Assembly (NCBI GenBank): GCA_964571135.1
Contig: CAZMZW010000002.1
Location: 62,001 to 126,000, forward strand
DNA from: CAZMZW01 sp964571135
GTDB lineage: Bacteria > Chloroflexota > Anaerolineae > Anaerolineales > Anaerolineaceae
Reading direction: 5' to 3'
DNA length: 64,000 bases
Made by a program: the position numbers and the translations under genes. Below the pieces are notes generated by a model. It had not been told where the DNA came from and did not search any database. It was given only the letters and a program-made list of their open reading frames with translations. Shown here in pieces: positions 1 to 7,634 of this stretch (position 1 is the first letter of the stretch; every line of letters begins with the position of its first letter).

Positions 1-96
1 TGTTCAATATGTAAAGGTTAAAAGGAAGGTCATTTATGCTGATTACTATGATTGTAAAACAAAAATCAGACAATGGCTATTTTATGAAAAAAACAA

Positions 97-122
97 AAAC
101 CTGGTCAATAATAGCCAGGTTT
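97..122 (-). terminator. Intrinsic terminator of the sigma-factor operon
   Basis: An 8-bp inverted repeat (AAACCTGG / CCAGGTTT) with a 10-nt loop. On the minus strand it is followed by a run made almost only of T, the form of a Rho-independent terminator. It lies about 16 nt after the stop of the -1 frame tail of the neighbouring lipoprotein gene (stop at 138-140), but about 108 nt after the annotated stop at 230. Confidence 0.75.
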
Positions 123-137
123 CTTTCAAATGATATG

Positions 138-239
138 TTAGTTTTTCTTTTTATTTTTAGGATTTTCAACCATTGGTTCAATGATCGGTTTCTTTGATTG
201 TTCATTAGAAGCAGTAATTGGATCAGCATTTAGTTTTTT
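138..239 (-). other. Candidate -1 frameshift site and hidden C-terminal tail
   Basis: On the minus strand the lipoprotein gene ends with codons gaa aaa aac taa. The heptamer A AAA AAC (233-239) has the classical X XXY YYZ slippery form and sits directly before the stop. In the -1 frame the sequence stays open for about 31 codons, from CTA AAT GCT to a TAA at 138-140. It would encode a hydrophilic tail (LNADPITASNEQSKKP and so on) ending in a lysine-rich stretch. The terminator follows at once. Three explanations fit: ribosomal frameshifting, transcriptional slippage on the seven-A run, or a one-base sequencing or assembly error. Confidence 0.5.
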
Positions 240-1192
240 TCCAGGGATTGGGTGCCAAATCGAGTGATTATGACTGCACCCAGCCCGATGCAGCCAACCA
301 TGAAATTAAATATCCATCCAATGCAAGGGATCCAGCCAATTATGGATGTGATCAGTCCAAATAGCAATGAACCAAGAAATGCCTGTACTTCATCCGACCA
401 TTGAACCCGAAGCCAACGTTGAATCAGTTTTCCAATTACTATGCCAACAGCAAGCCAACCAAAAAGGTAGGCAAGTGCAAAAGCTATTAATAATAAAAAT
501 CCGATCGGCAGCAGGCAAATTGTAATAATCAGGATCAATGTCACGATAGGTATAGTCAGGGCAGCGAAGATTCCTGCTCCCCAGGAGATTACTGGCTGGG
601 TTTGAATTTGCGTATGAACTCTCAGCGTTGGTTTTTTTAAGAGCATTACAGCAAGCAGCGTCAATACGCCAATAATCAGGGTTCGTGAAAAATCCCATAA
701 GAACCAGCGGTTAGGGCTGAACCATTCTGCTGCGGTAGAAATTAAACCAGAAATTTGTTCGGTTGGAAATCCTGGAAAGGAAAACGCATTAATTTCACCA
801 GATACCTGGGCATCCTGATCAATGACAACATGATGAAAAAAATGGTTGATGCTGCCATCCAGAATTGCGCTTTTTATTAAATGGGAATTACCCGCAAAAA
901 GGTTCAGGTCACCTTTTACTATTCCGCCCGCTTCCAATGAGCTCCCTATAAGGAGAATATTGCCTTCTACTAAAGAACCTGGTTTAAGAGTGAGATCGGT
1001 ACCTATTCCGAGGATATCACCTTTGATTATTTTTCCAGCATCCAGTTTGAAAGATTTTCCTATAAAAAGCTGATTACCCTGTAATTCTCCCTGTGTATTT
1101 TGAAGGGTCAGAGGGGTATTGATTGCACAGGCGCTCAATCCCATGCAAAGCAAAAGGATAAGAAATAAATTAATCTTGAGAGTCATATGCAT
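230..1192 (-). CDS. Lipoprotein with polymer-forming-like repeats and membrane segments
   Basis: The function is not known. The start has a lipoprotein signal peptide (lipobox-like LSAC about residue 22). Residues about 30-140 are short beta-strand repeats of the type GDILGIGTDLTLKPGSLVEG, like the polymer-forming/bactofilin-type right-handed beta fold. Hydrophobic segments follow at about 165-185, 205-255 and 275-310. The ATG overlaps the anti-sigma gene by 23 nt and has a GGGAAG ribosome site 8 nt upstream, so the three genes form one operon. A signal-transduction or envelope-stress role for the polymer-forming domain is inferred from that linkage only. The C-terminus may be longer than annotated because of a slippery sequence at the stop. 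Confidence 0.7.
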   Translation of the reverse strand: MHMTLKINLFLILLLCMGLSACAINTPLTLQNTQGELQGNQLFIGKSFKLDAGKIIKGDILGIGTDLTLKPGSLVEGNILLIGSSLEAGGIVKGDLNLFAGNSHLIKSAILDGSINHFFHHVVIDQDAQVSGEINAFSFPGFPTEQISGLISTAAEWFSPNRWFLWDFSRTLIIGVLTLLAVMLLKKPTLRVHTQIQTQPVISWGAGIFAALTIPIVTLILIITICLLPIGFLLLIAFALAYLFGWLAVGIVIGKLIQRWLRVQWSDEVQAFLGSLLFGLITSIIGWIPCIGWIFNFMVGCIGLGAVIITRFGTQSLEKN

Positions 1193-1712
1193 GTTTTTGA
1201 CTTCCCTTTTTTAATAAGTTCCATACAATGAATGCAAATGTAGCAACTATCGCTGCCATGATTCCCAGGGAAATAAAACCAAGCCCATAGAGAAGTGCCG
1301 GAGCGTCGCTGAGCAATTCCCCGATCCCTGCCGAAGCTTTGGTAATATTTATGAACAAGGATGCAATCATGCTCATAACTGAGACGATCCATGTGATCAG
1401 CAGGTTATTTTTAAGCATATAAAACAATGAAGCCATGGCCATCATTAGGATTAGTAGAAACAGGGTTCGGCGAACCTGGCGAGTTTTTTCTATTTCACGT
1501 CGTTTAAGCAGCATGGTTTGCCAGTTTTGACTGAATCCAGGTTTGGGTGAATAGACTCTGGCAGATTTGATCAAATTCCGGCTTTCACTCCAGGCAATCT
1601 GCAATTTATTGCATTGCGGGCAGTTATTAAGATGTTCCTTAAGTTCTTGCTGCTCAGCTTTATTGATCGGTGGATTATCCAGGATCCAAGAATCAAATGG
1701 TTTGTGTTTCAT
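1170..1712 (-). CDS. Zinc-finger anti-sigma factor, membrane-bound
   Basis: The N-terminal part holds the HxxxCxxC arrangement of zinc-binding anti-sigma domains (His27, Cys31, Cys34), so it probably binds and holds the ECF sigma factor encoded just upstream. About three hydrophobic segments follow (near residues 83-100, 105-122 and 139-167), which would anchor it in the cytoplasmic membrane. The start overlaps the end of the sigma gene by 20 nt, typical of translational coupling in sigma/anti-sigma pairs. The assignment rests on the motif plus the neighbour. The signal it senses cannot be read from the sequence. Confidence 0.78.
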   Translation of the reverse strand: MKHKPFDSWILDNPPINKAEQQELKEHLNNCPQCNKLQIAWSESRNLIKSARVYSPKPGFSQNWQTMLLKRREIEKTRQVRRTLFLLILMMAMASLFYMLKNNLLITWIVSVMSMIASLFINITKASAGIGELLSDAPALLYGLGFISLGIMAAIVATFAFIVWNLLKKGSQKHAYDSQD

Positions 1713-2307
1713 TATGTCTTCCTTCAGTTTTAATACGTTCTTTTTGGGTGATTAGTTGTTTTGCCATATGCAGCCGGGCGCGGTGTAAACGGCTCTTGAC
1801 TGCACTTTTAGAAAGTGACAAAGCATGGCATATTTCATCTTCCGAAAATTCATGAAAATACCTAAATACCAGAACAGCCCGGTCGTTGGGGTTAAGCTCT
1901 GCCAGTTGTTGTTGCACAGCTTCAATATCCTCATTCTCTGCCACTATTTTTTCAGGGGTAGGACCTGGATCTGGTGTGAAATTCTCCATATCCAGCAGTT
2001 CATCCAACTCAATAGTAGGCAAACGCCGCCGGCGTTGCTGATCGATACAGTAATGGGCGGCAATTGAGAGTAGCCAGGTTATGAAAGGGCGGTTGGTATC
2101 GTAACGCTGCAAGTTGCGGTACGCACGCCAGAATGTCTCCTGGGCAGCATCTTCTGCTTCTTGGGGGCTGCCTAGCATACGGTAGCATAAATTATAGACA
2201 TGCGTCTGGTGCATTTCCACAATTGCAGTGAATGCGTCATCATCGCCCTTCAGGGCTTTTTGTAAGCACGCGGCTTCTGTTGAGCTCAAAAGAGGGTCCG
2301 TTTTCAA
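1693..2307 (-). CDS. ECF-family RNA polymerase sigma factor
   Basis: The 204-residue protein has the two-domain layout of extracytoplasmic-function sigma factors. Region 2 lies at about 25-95 (DAAQETFWRAYRNL, then FITWLLSIAAHYCIDQQRRRR). A linker rich in Asp, Glu and Pro follows, then region 4 at about 135-185 with the helix-turn-helix SEDEICHALSLSKSAVKSRL. It should direct RNA polymerase to a small regulon, probably including this operon. The start codon is TTG, with an AGGTAG-like ribosome site 5 nt before it. It is followed with overlap by its anti-sigma factor. I could not identify a clear ECF-type promoter in the 122 bp upstream. Confidence 0.9.
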   Translation of the reverse strand: MKTDPLLSSTEAACLQKALKGDDDAFTAIVEMHQTHVYNLCYRMLGSPQEAEDAAQETFWRAYRNLQRYDTNRPFITWLLSIAAHYCIDQQRRRRLPTIELDELLDMENFTPDPGPTPEKIVAENEDIEAVQQQLAELNPNDRAVLVFRYFHEFSEDEICHALSLSKSAVKSRLHRARLHMAKQLITQKERIKTEGRHNETQTI

Positions 2308-2429
2308 TTTTTCTACCTATATTTACGCAGAAAAATCATTTTGGTTGTAGTAAACACCAATATAACTGTCATTATGTTGATTAGAAGAATCCATTTCTTT
2401 TATATAATAAATATTATAGGAGTAAATCT

Positions 2430-3395
2430 ATGGGATGGAAAGACCTTCTACAAACGAATCCATTAAACAAATTAATTCAGTCACAGAACCCGGCCCTGCT
2501 TTATTTTGTTGAACGTGATTTGCTCAATAGAAATTTGGAATCAATTGAAACATTATGGGGACTGCCTGAGCCAAAAAAGATCATCGACAAACAAAAAGAA
2601 AATGGATCATGGAAATACCCTGGAAACACTTCTAATAATACTATTGGGACAAATTATGCGCTGCTTGAAACCTTTCGCAATTTGCGTTATTTGGTTGAAA
2701 AATATGGTCTTAACCGATCCCATTCCAGTCTTCAAAAAACTGCTGAGTATGTATATTCCTGCCAGACCGGTGAAGGTGATATTCGCGGAATTCTATCCAA
2801 TCAATACATGCCTTATTACATGGGTGCTATTTTGGAGTTGCTCATCAAAGCTGGATATGATCATGATGAAAGAACGATCAGGGGTTTGGACTGGCTGCTT
2901 TCCATGCGCCAAAAGGATGGTGCCTGGTTCATTCCTTTACAGGTGTATAAAATCACTTATTTGAATCAAGTCGCAAAAGATGATCCCATCCCACCGGACC
3001 GCGTCAAACCATTTTCGCATCTGGCTACCGGGATGATCCTGCGCGCTTTTGCTGCCCATCCGGTTTATAGGCAATTGCCGGAAATAAAAGAAGCTGGTTT
3101 GTTATTGAAATCACGTTTCTTGAAACCGGATGTATATAATGATCATAAAGACATTAAATATTGGACGAAATTTCAATTCCCATTCTGGTGGACTGATTTG
3201 TTATCTTCGCTGGATACTCTGGGAAAACTTGGGTTTGATCGTGAAGATCCAGATATTATGAAGGGTCTGGAATGGTTTATCCAAAACCAGGATGTAGATG
3301 GCTTATGGAAAGCCTATTACGAAAAAAGACCAGAGATGGATTTATGGGTGAGTCTGGCAGTTTGCCGTGTTTTAAAATATTTTTTTGGAGAATGA
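2430..3395 (+). CDS. Alpha/alpha-toroid protein related to terpene cyclases
   Basis: The 321-residue soluble protein contains QW-like repeats of the squalene-cyclase/prenyltransferase barrel: KQKENGSWKYP near residue 55, MRQKDGAWFIP near 160 and NQDVDGLWKAYY near 290. It is about half the length of a squalene-hopene cyclase and lacks a DxDD-type acid motif, so cyclase activity is doubtful and the substrate is unknown. A TAGGAG ribosome site stands 7 nt before the ATG, and a TATAAT hexamer at 2403-2408 suggests its own promoter. It is divergent from the sigma operon and has no co-directional partner. Confidence 0.7.
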   Translation: MGWKDLLQTNPLNKLIQSQNPALLYFVERDLLNRNLESIETLWGLPEPKKIIDKQKENGSWKYPGNTSNNTIGTNYALLETFRNLRYLVEKYGLNRSHSSLQKTAEYVYSCQTGEGDIRGILSNQYMPYYMGAILELLIKAGYDHDERTIRGLDWLLSMRQKDGAWFIPLQVYKITYLNQVAKDDPIPPDRVKPFSHLATGMILRAFAAHPVYRQLPEIKEAGLLLKSRFLKPDVYNDHKDIKYWTKFQFPFWWTDLLSSLDTLGKLGFDREDPDIMKGLEWFIQNQDVDGLWKAYYEKRPEMDLWVSLAVCRVLKYFFGE

Positions 3396-3497
3396 TCCTG
3401 AATTATTTTCTATATCATTCACTGGGAAAAACATATCCTTATCCTTTACTAATAGAGGATTGTCACTGCTCAATAGACCGATCGCATCACCAATTAA

Positions 3498-4133
3498 TTA
3501 AAATATAACTTCTTCTTTGCCTGCCAAAGTCTCATTGATCCGGGTAATCACGGTGTCCAAATGCTGGCGTTTATGAACAAAATCCAGGTCATCGGTGCGA
3601 ATGGTTAATACCGGGCAAGCATCAAAACTACGCATCCAATCATCGTAATAGGATTCCAGCAGGGAAAGGTATTCCGCGCTGATCCCGCTTTCAATTTCGC
3701 GTCCACGTTTATTGATTCGCTTCAACAGCACTGGAACCGGGCATTTAAGGTAAATAAGCATGGAGGGCACAGGCAGAGTTCGGACTAATAAATCAAAGAC
3801 ATCCAGGTAAGTGTGATAATCCATCTCACTCAGGTTGCTCATATGATTCAGGGCACGAGCGAAAATAAATGCATCCTCGTAAATGGATCGGTCGATAATG
3901 GAGGAACGCGGATCGTTGGCCATTTCCAAATGCTGCTTGGCGCGGTGACCCAGAAAATAGACCTGAAGGTGAAAAGACCAGGATTTCATGTCCTTGTAAA
4001 AATGGGGCAGGTAGGGATTATCTGCTACGGATTCATAGGCTGTCCGCCAGCCGAGACGTTCACCGATGCGTTCAGTGAGTGATGTTTTACCGGAACCGAT
4101 GTTGCCTGCTACCAGTATTAGTTTTTTTGCCAT
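3498..4133 (-). CDS. Deoxynucleoside kinase
   Basis: This should phosphorylate deoxynucleosides with ATP in the cytoplasm as the first step of salvage. The P-loop is GNIGSGKT (residues 10-17). The DRS motif of the deoxyadenosine/deoxyguanosine kinase family is in SIIDRSIYED near residue 90, and a basic lid region (KRINKRGREIE) lies near 160. The length of 211 residues is usual. It is downstream of nrdR and nrdJ on the same strand, about 100 nt after nrdJ, so salvage and de novo dNTP supply are grouped. Base preference (dA, dG or dC) cannot be assigned from sequence. Confidence 0.87.
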   Translation of the reverse strand: MAKKLILVAGNIGSGKTSLTERIGERLGWRTAYESVADNPYLPHFYKDMKSWSFHLQVYFLGHRAKQHLEMANDPRSSIIDRSIYEDAFIFARALNHMSNLSEMDYHTYLDVFDLLVRTLPVPSMLIYLKCPVPVLLKRINKRGREIESGISAEYLSLLESYYDDWMRSFDACPVLTIRTDDLDFVHKRQHLDTVITRINETLAGKEEVIF

Positions 4134-4231
4134 GGCTGATATCCTTACTAAAATATTTATTGATCCGATGCGAGGAAATAAAAATTTACTAGAAAAACAT
4201 CAATTCTTAGTCAAGCATTTTCCAAAACCGA

Positions 4232-6874
4232 TCAGCATTCACTATACCCGCACGCATAACATTTGCGGCAGCCTTCTTCATTGATTACAGCGGCCTGGCC
4301 GCATTCAGGGCAGATATCACCGATTTTGATCGTTTGTTGATCACGCGCCTCTTCCCAACTGTTATGGTTTATCTTGCCCATCTCAGATTCTTCCGTGAAA
4401 AGTTGAGCAGCAGGTTCGGATTCTTCTCCTAAAGAAGTAATGTGTTCTGCCCGGTTTTCCATGTATTCAGCCAACACCTGGGCAACGCCATCCGGTAGAG
4501 AACGCACCCGGTGTGGACCAAACCCCAGAGTCCTTCCGCCACCCAGCCCATTTACCTGCCGCCATACCTCCTGCAGACGTTGGCTGGGTTCTATCGGAGA
4601 AGATATCCTTAGAATATAGGAGATCAATCGGCCAATGGCTTCTGAATCAGCAGCGACATCCGTACCGGCTTTGGCTGTGTTGATGAAAACCTCAAAGGGC
4701 TGGCGATGTCCATTTTCATTGATGGTGACAAAAGTTTTGCCCACCGGTGTTTCTATTCCGAAAGTCTGTCCGGGTAAGAATCGAGGTCGCGGTTTTTTTG
4801 CTTCTGACCACATGCGAGGTTGATATTCCGATTCCTTCAACCAGACTTGGTCATACTCCGGGTTGAGTGGGGTGATCAATTCATGAACTTCCTTGTTTTC
4901 AACAGTAATAGCGGTTTCCAGCACTTCTTTTTCACGAGAACCCGTGAGGTAAACGGTAATTCCCTTGCATCCTAATTTCCAAGCTAAAATGTAAGCGTTC
5001 GCGATTTCCTCCTGTGAGGCATTTGAAGGGAAATTGATTGTTTTGGATAAGCTGTTATCCACGAAAGCTTGCATGGCGGCTTGCATGCGCACATGCTCTT
5101 CTGCATTGATATCCTGTGATACTACAAATACGTGTCGGATGTCTGCAGGGAGGTCGTCTATTTTCTGGCAGGAACCTGTGCGCATCACCAGATCGATGAT
5201 TTCTTTACGTTTTTCTTCAGATGTGCCATTTTTCACCAGGGCTTGTTCAAAAAGCGGGCTTGCATAGGTCAGCGCAAGATCCTTGCCGTTATCATTCACA
5301 TGGCGAGTGTATGCCAGGGCAAAGAGTGGCTCGCACCCATAACCTTCACATCCAGCTACGGTGCCAATCGTTCCGGTGGGGGCAATGGTGGTCTGGGCAG
5401 CATTACGGATTCCATTCTTTCGGATGCCTTCCAGTATTAATTCCCAGTTTAAATCAGGTCTGCCCCAGTCATGCTGATATTCCATTAATGGGTGGGGAAT
5501 TTGCCATGATGTATTTTCGGGGTCATAGATGCTGCCCTTTATGGCAGGGAAAGCACCCCGCTCTTTGGCGAGCTCTATACTGGTCTGCATGGCATGGAAG
5601 CGGATGAATTCAATCAGCTGTGAAGCCAATTCCTGCCCATCAGCAGACCCATACCTTACTCCCACATGAAACATCAAATCTGCCAATCCCATCATACCCA
5701 GTCCGATGCGTCGTGCACGAAGGGCATTTTCCATTAGTTGAGGGATGGCTGGAACGAAATGATTGGCATTGATCACATCATCTAGAAAAATAACAGCCGT
5801 TTTCACAGACTTTTGGAGTTCATCCCATTGAATAGTTTGTGTCTCTCCAAAAAATTGGGATAGATTAATTGATCCCAGACAACAGCTTTCGTAGGGTCCC
5901 AACCATTGCTCACCACAAGGATTGGTGGCTTCCAGATGATAAAGATGCGGTACAGGGTTTCCGCGATTGGCAGTATCCAGAAACAACAAACCCGGTTCAC
6001 CATTGTGATGCGCCTGAGTAACAATATGGGTAAATAGTTCCCGTGCGCGGATTTGTTTGTGAGTAATCAGCGGAATATTAAGTAGACTTGCTTGTTCAAA
6101 TGATCCTTCAAAGTGGTGATACCGCTCATCCAATACGTCTGGGAATTTCAATTCCCACATCTCATCGTTTTCAACTGCATTCATGAAGACATCTGATATA
6201 CCAACCGAAATATTAAAATTTGTAATGTGAGTTTCATTGGTCTTGCATTCAATAAATTCTTCGATATCCGGATGTTCGACCCGCAGCACAGCCATATTAG
6301 CTCCGCGCCGAGTACCTCCCTGGGCAATTTCACCAAAAGCGTTATCGTAGACGCGAAGAAAACCAACAGGACCGGTCGCCTGGCCGGCAGATGAATTTAC
6401 CTGGCTGCCCTTGGGTCGCAAACCTGAAAATGAAAAACCGTTGCCGCCGCCTGTTTGCTGGATCAGAGCTGCATCCCGTAAAGTTTGAAAGATCCCTGAA
6501 GAGGTCTTGCCCATATCATCCGAAATAGGTAATACAAAACAGGCTGCTAGCTGCCCCAGGGGGGTACCAGCTCCGGTAAAGGTTGGGCTGTTTGGGAAAA
6601 ATTTCTTGGAAACCATCGATTCATAAAATTGAATGGCTCGTTTCTCAACTGGTTTTCCCCATTCGTTTTCAACTTTGGCAATATGATAGGCAACCCGCCA
6701 AAACATATCTTCGGCACTTTCCGCTAATTCTCCATCATCGCCATGACGGATATAACGGCGGTTAAGAATCTGAAGCGCATTTTCCGAAAGGTTTACTTTC
6801 GATAATCCAGCTGGTAATGAAGGAGTAGGTGATAGATTATCTTTTTTATGCATTTTCTTATGAATCAATGTCAT
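4232..6874 (-). CDS. nrdJ: Adenosylcobalamin-dependent (class II) ribonucleotide reductase
   Basis: It reduces ribonucleotides to deoxyribonucleotides with a thiyl radical made from coenzyme B12, so it works with or without oxygen. The radical cysteine is in NPCGE (residues 318-322, Cys320). Partner redox cysteines are Cys112 (ACFVL) and Cys331 or Cys332. The TGGGNGFSFS loop is near 141. The C-terminus is a zinc ribbon with paired cysteines (CPECG and CRKCYACGYSEC), typical of the long class II form. The start overlaps the nrdR stop by 4 nt (ATGA). An ATG seven codons downstream or a TTG at codon 3 is also possible. No ATP-cone is seen. Confidence 0.95.
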   Translation of the reverse strand: MTLIHKKMHKKDNLSPTPSLPAGLSKVNLSENALQILNRRYIRHGDDGELAESAEDMFWRVAYHIAKVENEWGKPVEKRAIQFYESMVSKKFFPNSPTFTGAGTPLGQLAACFVLPISDDMGKTSSGIFQTLRDAALIQQTGGGNGFSFSGLRPKGSQVNSSAGQATGPVGFLRVYDNAFGEIAQGGTRRGANMAVLRVEHPDIEEFIECKTNETHITNFNISVGISDVFMNAVENDEMWELKFPDVLDERYHHFEGSFEQASLLNIPLITHKQIRARELFTHIVTQAHHNGEPGLLFLDTANRGNPVPHLYHLEATNPCGEQWLGPYESCCLGSINLSQFFGETQTIQWDELQKSVKTAVIFLDDVINANHFVPAIPQLMENALRARRIGLGMMGLADLMFHVGVRYGSADGQELASQLIEFIRFHAMQTSIELAKERGAFPAIKGSIYDPENTSWQIPHPLMEYQHDWGRPDLNWELILEGIRKNGIRNAAQTTIAPTGTIGTVAGCEGYGCEPLFALAYTRHVNDNGKDLALTYASPLFEQALVKNGTSEEKRKEIIDLVMRTGSCQKIDDLPADIRHVFVVSQDINAEEHVRMQAAMQAFVDNSLSKTINFPSNASQEEIANAYILAWKLGCKGITVYLTGSREKEVLETAITVENKEVHELITPLNPEYDQVWLKESEYQPRMWSEAKKPRPRFLPGQTFGIETPVGKTFVTINENGHRQPFEVFINTAKAGTDVAADSEAIGRLISYILRISSPIEPSQRLQEVWRQVNGLGGGRTLGFGPHRVRSLPDGVAQVLAEYMENRAEHITSLGEESEPAAQLFTEESEMGKINHNSWEEARDQQTIKIGDICPECGQAAVINEEGCRKCYACGYSEC

Positions 6875-7323
6875 TCTCCTTTTAGCAACCGGTCAATTTC
6901 ATTTCGGAATTCTTCCAGATTGGCAAGTGGGAGATAAACGCTTGCATAGCGGATATAGGCGATAAGGTCCAACTTTTTTAGACCATCGATAACCAGATCC
7001 CCGATCGTTCGGGAGGGCACTTCAAGTTTGTTGGTCTCTTGAAGTCGGGCTTCTACTTCACCGGCCAGGCGTTCTATTTCTGCAGCCGGAATAGGGCGTT
7101 TGGCACATGCGATCTTAATACTCTGCAGTAGCTTTTCGCGGCTGAACTCTTCACGGGTTTTATCACGTTTAATGATCATGGGTGTGGTTTTTATCGGGCG
7201 TTCATAGGTGCTGAAACGAAAATGGCAATTTTCACATTCTCTTCGTCGTCGGATTCCACCATGCGAATCAGGTGTGGTGTCTATAACTCGACTTTCCAAA
7301 GCGGCACATTGAGGACAACGCAT
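6871..7323 (-). CDS. nrdR: Transcriptional repressor NrdR
   Basis: The protein has a zinc ribbon at residues 1-40 (MRCPQC and CENCHFRF) followed by an ATP-cone domain (about 50-140). It senses ATP/dATP and represses ribonucleotide reductase genes. The length of 150 residues is standard. It is the first gene of the operon and overlaps nrdJ by 4 nt. The promoter upstream carries a 16-bp perfect palindrome that suits an NrdR box, so autoregulation is likely. Confidence 0.96.
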   Translation of the reverse strand: MRCPQCAALESRVIDTTPDSHGGIRRRRECENCHFRFSTYERPIKTTPMIIKRDKTREEFSREKLLQSIKIACAKRPIPAAEIERLAGEVEARLQETNKLEVPSRTIGDLVIDGLKKLDLIAYIRYASVYLPLANLEEFRNEIDRLLKGE

Positions 7324-7400
7324 GATCGCTCTCCTGTAAAGGGCTATTATTCCAATATTCCCCGGATGATGCAGTTTGGTTGGTGTATATTTTCAGAAAA

Positions 7401-7447
7401 CCCCCATATATGGGGGAATTATGCTTGCGGGGTACTGTATGTGTGCA
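7401..7447 (-). promoter_or_regulatory. Candidate tandem NrdR boxes
   Basis: A perfect 16-bp palindrome, CCCCCATATATGGGGG, lies at 7401-7416. Its ATATAT core matches the NrdR box (ACACwATATATwGTGT), but its arms are pure C/G. A weaker match (GTACTGTATGTGTGCA) lies at 7432-7447, exactly 31 bp further, the usual spacing of paired NrdR boxes. The weaker site overlaps the expected transcription start, the strong one lies downstream of it; both positions would block transcription. Confidence 0.6.
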
Positions 7448-7449
7448 TT

Positions 7450-7478
7450 ATTTTAGCATACCCAGTATCTATGGACAA
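7450..7478 (-). promoter_or_regulatory. Promoter of nrdR-nrdJ
   Basis: On the minus strand TTGTCC (7473-7478) is followed after 17 bp by TAAAAT (7450-7455), with a TGC extension (TGcTAAAAT) as in extended -10 promoters. The predicted start near 7443 falls in the weaker NrdR-box candidate. Confidence 0.55.
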
Positions 7479-7576
7479 GTGAAATGCAGGGTTTTAAATC
7501 TTAAAGAATCCCCAACAGGATTCTATTAACAAATAATACTTGCTTGATTGCACTCAGGGATTTAATTAACAGGGTA

Positions 7577-7608
7577 GGGGTATGGGTGGGTGCGGATTCC
7601 CATACCCC
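7577..7608. terminator. Hairpin after ftsZ
   Basis: A 10-bp perfect inverted repeat (GGGGTATGGG / CCCATACCCC) lies about 26 nt beyond the ftsZ stop, between the end of the dcw cluster and the nrdR promoter. No T-tract follows on either strand, so it is either a weak terminator or an mRNA 3'-end stabiliser. The rest of 7324-7634 holds only the nrdR promoter and boxes. Confidence 0.45.
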
Positions 7609-7634
7609 TTTACAAGGAGAAAATGACTTTGGTT

